From Prostheceraeus crozeri (taxonomy: Eukaryota > Platyhelminthes > Polycladida > Euryleptidae), in assembly GCA_907163375.1 (NCBI GenBank), contig CAJQUW010002205.1, positions 62,001 through 126,000 of the forward strand: DNA of 64,000 bases, read 5' to 3'. This document shows, in pieces, positions 21,561-31,526 of the stretch. Under the pieces are notes generated by a model. It worked only from the letters and a program-made list of their open reading frames with translations. It was not told the origin of the DNA and ran no database searches. The position numbers and the translations under genes are program-made. How positions within the stretch are numbered: position 1 is the stretch's first letter; the number at the start of each line of letters is the position of its first letter.

Positions 21561-21949
21561 AAGCATTTAGAAATATACCTTTATGCATATTCTTCATTCA
21601 CATATCTATAAATGCCTAAAATTCCATCAAGGCATGCTCTGTTCAGTTATCATTTTATACCCTGTATAGATGACTGTCTTCTGTAGTTGAAATTAAAAAT
21701 ACATGCATAAATTACATCAGATAACAATTCAAAAGTATAGGGAATGCCAAATTAGCAGCAATTTGGCATTCACTTACTTTTGAATTATTATCTGATGTAA
21801 TTTATGCATGTGTAACTTAATGATGTGATTTATTCAGAAGACAGTCATCTATACAGGGTATAAAATGATAACTGAACGGAGCATGCCTTGTTGGAATTTT
21901 AGGCATTTAAAGAATACATGTATGCATAAAGGTATATTTCTAAATGCTT
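21561..21949. repeat. Near-perfect 389-bp hairpin
   Basis: The arms 21561-21753 and 21760-21949 are inverted copies closing on GAATGCCAAATT / AATTTGGCATTC with a 6-nt centre. Outer words AGCATTTAGAAATATACC, CTGTATAGATGACTGTC and CATGCATAAATTACATCAG all recur inverted. The right arm carries a few small differences. Such a unit is either a foldback MITE or a palindromic duplication. Confidence 0.8.
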
Positions 21950-22107
21950 AAAATTTCATCAATGCATTCTCATTTTTTATACCCTGAAAATGGCTACGCT
22001 CAGTATAGTTGAAATTAATTGGCTCATGATCTAATAAATTGGCATCATATCTGCAATCCAATTTTCACTTTCATTTAGAATGTCCAACCAAAGAGGCATC
22101 ATCTCTA

Positions 22108-22440
22108 CGTGATTGTTAGCTGTTTATATTTATCTTAAAAGGTTTCCAAATTAGACTTGATTCGACTTGATCCACCCTCTTAATCATGTTTACAAATGGA
22201 CAGGCATTTGCTATATTTCTTTTTCATGATTGTTAGCTGTTTGTAATTGTCTTTGAAGATTTCCAAAGTTGCACTATTGGTCCACACTCGCAATCATGTT
22301 CTCATATGGATATATTTGTCATGCTTGTACTTACCTTTTTATACTGATCGTCAGCTGCATATTTGCTTTGAAGATTTCCACACTGAACACTTCATCTCCT
22401 TCGTAATCATCCTAATTTCGTGATTTGTTTTATGACACAT
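22108..22440. repeat. Degenerate tandem repeat, ~116-bp unit x3
   Basis: Three diverged units share TGATTGTTAGCTG, TTTGAAGATTTCCA and AATCATGTT-like words, starting near 22110, 22226 and 22341. Identity is moderate, pointing to an old local duplication. Confidence 0.6.
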
Positions 22441-22964
22441 TTTTCATCAGAACTTGTCCAGTGCTCATGCAATACATGTGCTGATTCTTGTCGTTTTCCT
22501 ATTTTTTATGTTAAATGTATGTTCCTATTAATTATGTTATGTTAAATTCTATAACTTCTTTTCATGCGTCAATAATATTCAATATTTTTTTTTGCATCAA
22601 TCATCTTAATGCACATTTTAGACCGAAGTCGTTGTCTCTCAAAAAGATATCATCAATGGAGACCAGACACTAGCAAGCCAGCACAGCCGATGGCAGAGAA
22701 ACATACCACTTATGTAGGCCAACATTTACTTTTGAGGTGAGTCGCTAAAGTAATTTCTTATGCGATTACTTGTCACTGCCTCCGAATGTTTTGGTTTTAG
22801 CAGCATTGAGTTTTTCTGCTGTTAATCATTGGACATTTCGTAGCAGGATGACTTTGATCAACAGTATTCATCAATATCAACAGCAAATTTCTTCAATATT
22901 TTGCTACAATGTCAAGTAGGCTATAATTGTAATTTCATCAAAAGAATGTGAACATATCACTATA

Positions 22965-23125
22965 TGTCGGGGAGATGTCGGCGCCTTCGGGGAATTGTCG
23001 GCGGCAGCTGTCGGGGAATTGTCCGAGGCTGTCGGGGAATCGTCCGCTCACCGATTCGTCGGCAAATGGAATTAGGACCTTTGCCATCATTAAACCGAGT
23101 AGTCGGCTTCCCGACAATGGACCGA
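22965..23125. repeat. GTCGG/CCGAC cluster, right
   Basis: A run of GTCGGGGAATTGTCGG-type words, mostly in one orientation, ending near CCCGACAATGGACCGAC. It mirrors the left cluster at 16610-16745 and lies just inside the inverse of CCCGGTGAAAAAA. The open frames read through it are repetitive (FPDS-like) and not credible genes. Confidence 0.65.
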
Positions 23126-23359
23126 CAGTTTTTTCACCGGGAATATCTTTCAGATGATTCATGAAACTTTTGTAATCAAATGAACTGAACGTCTGTAGAC
23201 ACTGAGATATTTCAACAGATGTAGTAATGCAACACTAATTTTGATAGAGTGTATTAGCTCCTATCGATAGTATGGCAAGGGCATCTATTGTTTGCATCAC
23301 TAATGGAGCTTGTGTGACATGGAGCTTTCTTGGTGACATGTCAATTCTTGGCAATGACT

Positions 23360-23570
23360 GCGACCTTTTTGCACTTTCATGTCTGAACGTAGCATGCACT
23401 CTGGTGGCCTATATCAATTTGCAGCAAATTCAATGGTCATGACCTTTTTGTAATTTCGTGTCTTAACTTTGCTTGCACTCCAATGGCGCATATCAATGTG
23501 TGGCAAATTCTATGGTTGCAACCTTTCTCTACTTTCATGTCTTCACTTTTCACACTCTGGTGGCTCCAGA
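23360..23570. repeat. Degenerate tandem repeat, ~79-bp unit x2.6
   Basis: Units beginning near 23361, 23441 and 23520 share GACCTTTTTG, TTTCATGTCT and CACTCTGGTGGC-like words. From here to about 24770 no gene was recognised; an 83-codon frame at 23608-23859 shows no motif. Confidence 0.6.
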
Positions 23571-24769
23571 AAGCAAACATATAACTTTTATTTAACTGTC
23601 ACTTTGAATGATTTTGCATACATGCCTTATAAGACTATCATTCTATGAAATATCCTTAAATTTTGTATTGACAATTATTTTAGCTTTCGTTAACGTGGCA
23701 GACTTGAATTGCTGTGAAACGTGTTCTCAGAAAGATCTTTTTCAAGATATTACGATAATACAGAAAGTGACTCTGCCAATCAGTTGGGCTATGCACTCAC
23801 AATTTTGGAATAGTCTTTCATGTACCTTCTGTAGGAATGTAGGCCTACATGAAATCTAGGCTTATCAATATCATAAAAGAACAAATTATAGAATAATCAT
23901 TGCAAGATGGTGCATACACATGATATAAAATGATGTTTCATTAAGTTTATACTTCGCAATGTAAGCGTGTAATTATTATAAAAGTCCTACAAAATATGTT
24001 CATGAAATTTTGTGATATTAGTAAGGAAATGAATAAAACAATCCATACAACAATCTGTGGAACTACTCTACTGCTTTGTTGTTGCTATTTATAATTTTTA
24101 AAAGGATGTGCGGAAAATTCCGTTTGCGAACAAATAATCAGAGTTTCATGATTGTTCAAAGTGCGTATTCATAAACAAACTTAGTCCCAAATGAGGTGTC
24201 AGAAATATTTATCAATAAACAACAACCTTTATAGAAGAATTTTCGAACTTATAAAATTAATTCTCGTGTGTTGTGTGACAGCAGTGTAGGCCCCTATGCT
24301 AAATCGTGTAATTCATATTTCTACGGAGGTTTATCAATGGACGGTTTATAATGATTGTTTAATAAGCGGCTTGGATGACGGGTTGATTCGAGAAAATGCG
24401 AAATTCAAATGCTAGTAAAGCACATGCTGCAACATCAATCAAAAGTCAGAAATTGGGGCATGCATGCAATCATAAGCAGATAGCTGTTGAGAGTGCTAAT
24501 TGATCATGGTCGTTCAACGTCAATGCAGGTCATAACATGTTGAATAGAATTTGTACTACGAGACAGGCATATTGGCCGATTAGAGGCTCCGACATGCTTG
24601 TGCTCCTATGACTGACTTAGTACGCAATCGGCTATGTTGTACTGCGGTTGTTTGGAACTTCATGAAGTCAGGAGCTGCCATAGTCAAAGAGACAGCACGA
24701 ATTGAAGTTTTGCAGGGAACTAGGTCGTACCCTTCACAAAGCACAGCACACATCTCAAACTGCGAGTCT

Positions 24770-25060
24770 GTCTGATCAGATCATTTGTTTTTCATAAATT
24801 GCTTCGATAGAAAAAAACCCATGCATTGCAATGGAGGCATAGTGGCATATTGGTTGTGAGCAAGATCCAATAGAGTTATTGTCTGCAAATTAAAGTGGAA
24901 AAAGTATTTCCTCAGTCGGATTTGCATGGAAATCATCTACAGGTTGCTCCAAACAAACGAACGCAATGCGAGTGTACACCGACATCTTATCAGGAGATAT
25001 TTCTTGAAATTTCTATGAAAATGTTGTGTAGTCATTGTACGATTGTGAGCATTAGCGGGT
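24770..25060 (+). pseudogene. Diverged copy of the VYTDILSG coding relic
   Basis: TCTGATCAGATCATTTGT near 24770 and GTGTACACCGACATCTTATC near 24980 are matched at 58335-58355 and 58548-58568 in the same order, with similar words in between. The short translated match is VYTDILSG followed by a later FYE. This copy is more degraded than the one at 57960-58640. Function unknown. Confidence 0.4.
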
Positions 25061-25919
25061 GCAGTTAATCGGTTTAGCTCGATTAGTCGTGCGCCGAGAC
25101 AATCGCGCGATTTTTATGCAGAGTGACATCTCTATTGAATGTAATCGACAAGAAAAATATAGACATTTTCCCATTCGGTCTTTCAATGTTCGAAGTAATT
25201 GCACTGAATAAAATTTGACACTTGCGCACCAATTAACGGGTCCGGACTGGTAGCTGAGAGGGTAATTCAGAGTACAACTTTCAAAATCGGATGCTTTGAA
25301 TTACCGTGTTTCTTCTAAAAATCGCCCAGGGCATTTATCGAATTCGTCTCAATTTGCAGTGGGCGATTATTTGTAAGCTCCTGCGACAGCAATCGTCATG
25401 TCGTGGATGGTGCATTGTGTCGTCAAACTGACAATGATATCGGACGTTATTGTCCTTGGTGAAACTTTCTCGGACGTTGTCATTGTATGACGTCATCGAA
25501 TATTTCGTCATCTTTTAGTTTCATTGATGACCGCGTTATTAAATGTTGCAGCAAGTCGCTGATTGATGACCTATGTTCAAATGAATAATTGATTGTCTCT
25601 GATTTGTATATAAACATTGTCTTTACCTTAATACAACACACACTCATCTCGGAATCCAAACTGGTTTTCTATAACAGCTCCTTTTGAGTTATAAATAAAT
25701 AAAAACATTTGCTATTAATGAATTGGTTGACAACACTGTAAATATAATATACTGTAATGCACACGCATCCAAAGATAAATTCCAACGGTTGTGTAGTTGT
25801 AGACTAAATCCTACCATACGATTACCGGACTTTTGGGAATCCGTTTTTTGTGATAAATTCTTACACATTTACTCATGTTGATCAAATACCTAGGTCTATA
25901 ATCTAAAATTCGGGATGTA

Positions 25920-28472
25920 GGGGAAAGATGTGTATGTTGACATAGTCGGCTATGATGACATATTTCAATTTTGACTTGAACGAAAGGTATAGGCGCTTTA
26001 TGAATAGACTCGTTCACATTGGCTAGTTCTGAGAAGCAACGAGTGACGAGAACAATTTGATCAATCAACTACTTCACGGACAAATCACATGAAAAAGTTT
26101 GTACTACTCTCAGAAGTTAAGTTGAGCGGTGAGTTTATCATTCAGAGCAAGAGATTCAGCATTGAAAGTGAGCAAGATTGTTAACTATTCGATAGTATAT
26201 TTAAAGTACTTTCATTGGCATACCAGTTTGTTATGTAATGTAAAGGTCTAAACCCTGAAAAACAGTGTTATTTAAAGTTATGTATAAGCGGGTTTGATGA
26301 CATGGCCCAATTTTCAGTATGTCATCATACACGCATTTGGTGTATTTACAGTTTCCCTCCACAATATTTCAAAAAAATATATAACATGCTACTCCCAAAG
26401 TAGGAAATTGATACTTCTAAATATAACTAATGGCATCATTTTTTTCTTTTCAGATGACAGGAAAACGTGGGAAAAAACCAAACAAACCGACCAGGTAAAA
26501 TTTCAGTGAGGATGATATGCAAAATGCGATCAACGCTTGTGTCGAAGGCAAGATGGGCTATTTGAAAGCCAGCCGAGAGTTCAATGTTCCGATATGCTCG
26601 CTCCGAAGAAGGGTAAAAGGCAAAAATAAGCATGCTACTGGTGTTACAAAATTTTTGGGAGGTCGATGTCAAAGTCTTCCGAAGGAGATCGAAGAGGAGC
26701 TTGTTCAATATATTTTACTGATGGAGAAGAAAATGTACGGGCTCTTTTTATGAGGTCAGAAAACTAGCTTTTGAGTTGGCAGTAAGAAACAATATCCCTG
26801 AAGCCCAACATCGATTTAATATGAGCAAAAGAATTGCTGGTAAGGACTGGATGAAGGGGTTTCGATAGAGACATCCGAATCTTTCACTTCGAACTCCGGA
26901 ACCAACATCATTAGCACGGGCTATGGGATTTTCTAAGGAAAAGGTCACTGAGTTTTTCAAACTGTTACAAGAATCGTTTGATGTCAACAAGTGGCAGCCA
27001 GAAAGAATTTATAATCTGGATGAGACCGGCGTCTCCACAGTTCAAGGCAAGTGCTCAAAAGTTTTGGCCGAACGGGGATAGCGACAAGTTGGTGTTGTGA
27101 AAAGTGCCGAACGTGGATCCAATGTTACGGTTTGCTGCACTATGACTGCTTCAGGAACATTCATTCAACCGATTCTCATAATTCCAAGGAAAATATGCGT
27201 TCCACCTATGCAAGATTCATCACCTCCAGGAAGTCTTGTTTTATTTCAGGAGAGTGGCTGGATGGATTCACAGTCTTTCGTCCGGTACTTGGAGCACTTC
27301 GTGCACCACGTGAAACCTTCGGCAGATTCGAAAGCTCTTCTAATTTTGGATGGGCATCACACGCACAAAACGACAACCGCCATAGACTTTTGCCAACAAA
27401 ATGGCATTGTCCTTCTGTGCTTACCACCGCACACTACTCACAAGTTGCAACCACTTGATGTTTCTTTCTTTAAATCGCTCAAGTCCAACTACAACAAAGC
27501 TATCGAGAACTGGCTGAGGAATCATCCAGGCCGTTGTCTTACTGTTCATCAAATACCACAACTAGTGAGTGAGGCGTTCGGAAAGTCAGCCAGCGCTGCA
27601 ACAGCTATAAACGGATTTCGCCGCACTGGCATTTTTCCTTTCAACAGTGATGTGTTTGGAGAGGAAGAATTTGCTGTGCCCCAAGAATGCACCTCAGTGG
27701 AACCAACAACAGAAACAACCATTATTAGACCAACTGACATATTTCAAGTTCCAAATTTGGACAACCAAAAATTTCTGACAGAACAAGCAGAGCTAAAATC
27801 CTGAGTTCATTTCCTAATGACAGTGCGGATGTGGAAGCTTCTTCGGAATCTGGAAAACAGACTGCCCAAACGCTTTCTTTTTTTACTTTTTCATGTTTTT
27901 CTGCAATTTCAGGCTCGAAGAGGAAGGAAGACAGGAGGACTGTAGGCCTATCGGACATTCTTCAATACTAGAAGAAGTTGAACGATCTTCGGTGACATCG
28001 ACGGACTAAAGGAAACAGAAGACAACAGCTCAGCAACCATGCAGCTCATGTTGCGTGTGCTATGCAGATTGGAGAGAGGCCCACGAAGACTGGTTCCGGT
28101 GCAATGCCTGCTTGCGCTGGGCATGTGAAACATGTTTTGGCATTGAGAAATGTCTCGTTTGTGTGACTCCGAGTTTGTGATAACGTTTTTGACGTTTACG
28201 CTATTGTTTTTTAGTTATATGAGTTTTGAAAGCAATTATATTATAGCATATAATTAATATGTCATCATACCCGCAAGATTTTAAAATAGAACAATTCGCT
28301 ACTTTTCAGTTTTTAGTAAAAATAGATGTTTATATAAAAAAACCATAAATGGGTATAACATCTACTCGATGATCATACGTAAAAGGATTAGGTTAAAAAA
28401 ATTGAATTTAGTTCAAATATTATGAAATATTAGCCATTACAACTAAGTAAGTCAACATACACACCTTTCCCC
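25920..28472 (+). mobile_element. Pogo-like element, inner, with both TIRs and TA target
   Basis: The left terminus is TA then GGGGAAAGATGTGTATGTTG (25920) and the right terminus is its inverse with one change, ending at 28472 and followed by TA. The TIR runs 22 of 23 matching bases. The element is 2.55 kb and encodes a single plus-strand pogo transposase. Its insertion splits the outer Tigger-like element, so it is the younger of the two. Stops and frameshifts in the gene indicate loss of function. Confidence 0.85.
26454..28180 (+). pseudogene. Pogo-family DDE transposase with C-terminal zinc finger
   Basis: The start is the ATG at 26454, directly after a TTTTTTTCTTTTCAG acceptor-like run. 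An N-terminal psq-type helix-turn-helix (NACVEGKMGYLKASREFNVP) is followed by a CENP-B-type segment (AGKDWMKGF, RHPNLSLRTPEPTSLARA). The DDE core has NLDETG, ILDGHHTH and LQPLDVSFFKSLK, with 35 residues between the last two D. The C-terminus carries CCVCYADW...WFRCNACLRWACETC, a cysteine cluster also known in other pogo-like proteins. Lesions include a TAA after PNKPTR, a frameshift near 26750, TAG codons in FR*RHP and ERG*RQ, a frameshift near 27795 and a TAG near 27968. The longest intact stretch is 27097-27804. Confidence 0.85.
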
Positions 28473-28552
28473 TACTAATGAAAAACAAAAGGTCTCATTT
28501 CTCAGAAAGATAAAGCGAGATATTCTAAAAAGAAATCTGATTGCTCTTAATT

Positions 28553-29340
28553 TTATTCATTAGAATCACAATATGAAATAGAATCGTCACTGAGGTCACT
28601 GCTAGTGGTATCAAAATCGCAATTAGCATCCGGGTCACAGGTCGTGAGCTCACTTATTTTCCTTTGTAGAAGCTGTAGTCCATCTTCGTCAACCTTTGCA
28701 TGGAAGCAATGCGAAAGTTCGTCTTCTGTTCCATCTGCTTTCAATGTAACGCCACACATTCATTGATTTAACAATTTGTTCTTCGGTGATTCAATCCCAG
28801 ATTTGTGTAATCCAGCCGGAGACATCAGAGAAGGAAGGTTTCGGAAGCTTATCTTTGTTGCTGTTGAGGGTCATGAAATTCTCATATTCTCTTCGCACAT
28901 TGGCCTTGACGCTCTTGTTCCAAGAAACGTCGGGAGCCTGGAATAGCCATGTGCAGCCACATGGAACAATTATAATGTCCATTCCCATCTGCTTCAGCAC
29001 TTTCTTAGTGGCACTTGATTTGTGGAACGAGAAAGAATCCCATATTGTGCAGCTTCTAGAAAATACAGATGGACCAACGACATGTTTCCAGTCATTTCAT
29101 CCATGACGTATTCGAATAACCAAAATGAAGATCTCTCATCGCCTCCAGCCTTTTTATCATTCGCTTTCTAGGAATGATAACGAAAAGCTTCATTTTCCGG
29201 CCATTTGCTTTAGCCGTCAACACTACCGTCATTCTCATTTTCTCTTGGCCGCTAAAAGAAACAGATTTCTCACCTTTCAGGTCACCGTAGTTTCCGAAAC
29301 TGCCTCCATCCAAAGAGATAGTCCGTCCACTACGCATATA
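28553..29340 (-). pseudogene. Tigger-type DDE transposase relic of the outer element
   Basis: Minus-strand pieces read SVSFSGQEKMRMTVVLTAKA and IIPRKR, then after a frame change WKHVVGPSVF and IWDSFSFHKSSATKK, then IIVPCGCTWLFQAPDVSWNK and YENFM. These correspond to the central and C-terminal DDE region of Tigger/pogo proteins (the WDSF..H motif and the GCT...Q..DV..NK motif with the last aspartate). A further frame (28553-28759) encodes an acidic serine/aspartate-rich tail. The N-terminal DNA-binding part is missing or unrecognisable. At least two frame changes are present. Confidence 0.7.
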
Positions 29341-31300
29341 TTGTCATCAGAATACTTTCCACTTTTTCTTACTTATCTAAGATAGCATATGTATGACACG
29401 GGTTACCGAATGCACTCTCTGGGGGTCTGTTGAGCAACAGCAGACCCCTTGCGCAGTCAGAATCCATTTCTCCGAAGGAATTTATCAAGCCACCCATTGC
29501 TAGCTTTTAATTCAGGATCATTGGTCATCTAAGTGGCCCACAACTAGACACGTCTACTACAAACATGTATTCTCCTTTAGTAGGCGGTTATTAAAGGGTG
29601 GGCGATTATAAAATGGAGATAAGCGCATGTGGGCGATTATTGGAGATTATTATAGGATGAGCGAATATAGAAGAAACATGGTAATTGGTGCACAGTCATA
29701 GGCAGAGCTCGAAAAAGTCCACTGAAATTTTTTAATTCCAGAGCAGAAATTTCAATTCCAACTCCAATTCCAATTCCAGTCGAAACAGTTCAATTCAATT
29801 CCAATTCCATAATAAGATTTAATTCCGATAATTTCATGTCGAGTATAGTGTATTATGTTAATGTATCTAATGTTTGTTCGCTTCAATCGAACCCATGTGC
29901 CCTTATCCTATCCTCGTTGTTCCTGTGTGCCGTTCCCTGCGTCGTTCCTATGTGCGCTCTCATGTTCATAGTTCATATTTCTTGTGTATATGTATATGTG
30001 TAACCGGTCTGCCTACGCCATTTTCGTTTCGTAAACGAGATATTCAATATCTCGTGAAAAGAAGAAAGAAAATAAAATTAACGGTCAGCAAAGAATCAAA
30101 CGCTGAGAGAGAGAGATGAGATGCGAATGAATCGATTAATAAACTGATAGAAGAAAGAAATTCAATGTGCGAATAACGTGATTGTTGATGAAAGAAAAAA
30201 CGACGATAAAAATGATATCATGAAAACTGATTAATGGTCCATGTTAAAAAAGGAGATTAAAAATTCCGTGATAAGAACGAAATAAAGTCGGGTCGAAAGC
30301 TAGCGGGCAGAGATTAAAGGAAACTCTTTCAATTTTCAAAAGAAAGATGATTTATCGTCAAGTCTCAAAAATTGTTATTAATTAGAAACGATGAGAAATT
30401 GACACAACAACTACCAACAACATCTCATACGACATCTTCAGCAGCTGTTGGAAGAACTCCGGGCTCTCGCAGTGTAACATAACTACAGAAGTGACAACAG
30501 CAACTGCCCGCCAGCGAACAACAACACATCAGCGAGCGCGATTGAAGATTGACGGTATAAGTGACACTGATATTCATGATATTTATGATATTATTTTGGT
30601 ATAAATGAGTCCGATCGAATTGAAGTGAATTCAACATTAAGAAGTGAACTGTAAGTTTAAAGTTTTTCTTTTATCGTTGCGTATCGTGTCTATAGAGTCT
30701 TAAAACTTAATGTTGTTGATTGTTGTGATTGGACGTTGCGATTTCAATTTTTGTACAAATAGATTTATCAAAGGTCTATCGAAAAAGTGGAATTGAGGTT
30801 AATTCCAATTCCAATTCCAGTAGATTTGAATATCGTCAATTCCAATTCCGACGAAAAATGGAACCTCAACCGCACAAACGTAGACAAAATGTACACATTA
30901 AATTTTCAAACTTCATTTCTGTTTGATGCAATTAGATTTGAATCTTTGTTTTATATGCGAGCCTTAGGATTTGGCAAGGCTTGCCAATCTGTAGCTTTCA
31001 TTGATACCGAGTGTTTTAATAAGCCACAAAAGCTAGATAATCCTTTCCTGTACAAACGTGTACAAATTATCTCCATCTAGAATTGACGTATTCATCGTTT
31101 GAAAGCAGGATAATATCGTCAATTAGAAATGCGGGCATTATAGATATCTGTGTTCAGCACCTCTCCGCAACTCGATCCCGCACGTGATGATCTGTCTTAC
31201 ACCGTCTGATTGGATAGTTTGAATGAGTGCTTCCTTTCTTTAGTCATTCTTCATTTTGTTCGCGAGCGAACAAAACACATTCTCGACAGCGCCGACGCGA

Positions 31301-31526
31301 TGCATCGAGGGCGCCGTACGACTTTCATTGAGGCTGGCCCAAATTTAAATTGGAATTAAACGACGATGATTTGATGTATACATCAGATGACGATATGCCG
31401 GCTGATGCCCCTACGTACGACGGTCACCAAGTACTCGCTCCACGATCGAGTGACAATGACCACAACGTATAGACGACGAGGGAGATCTAGAGGCATTTGA
31501 AGAAATATCCAGCAAAGATGATATCA
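31301..31526 (+). pseudogene. piggyBac transposase, acidic N-terminus (first piece)
   Basis: After MHRGRRTTFIEAGP, an acidic region follows (LELNDDDLMYTSDDDMPADA, then APRSSDNDHN) and, after a one-base frame change near a TAG, DDEGDLEAFEEISSKDD. Acidic N-termini of this type are usual in piggyBac transposases. The coding line is broken by the 3' tail of a minus-strand LINE and continues at about 34241. Confidence 0.5.

Larger units (their letters stand above)
16588..23141. mobile_element. Possible large TIR element with GTCGG-rich ends
   Basis: CCCGGTGAAAAAA at 16588 is matched by its exact inverse ending at 23141. The 8-bp flanks are AATATCAA (16580-16587) and AATATCTT (23142-23149), six of eight identical. 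Just inside each end lies a dense cluster of GTCGG/CCGAC words (about 16610-16745 and 22965-23125). These features suggest one element of about 6.5 kb with 13-bp TIRs, 8-bp target duplication and subterminal repeats, now filled with younger insertions. No matching transposase was identified, so the unit could also be two solo ends of one family. Confidence 0.4.
25304..29681 (-). mobile_element. Tigger-like (pogo) element, outer
   Basis: Left end TA-CCGTGTTTCTTCTA (from 25304) and right end TAGAAGAAACATGG-TA (ending 29681) form inverted repeats with flanking TA, the target of Tc1/pogo elements. Both subterminal regions carry GGGCGATTAT words. A degraded pogo-type transposase lies at 28553-29340 on the minus strand. 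A second pogo-like element (25920-28472) is nested inside. Without it the outer element is about 1.8 kb. Confidence 0.7.

Noticed and set aside
22938-23164. Three overlapping open frames with FPDS-like repeats
   Set aside because: They arise from the GTCGGGGAATT repeat words; the same sequence is open on both strands, which marks repetition, not coding.
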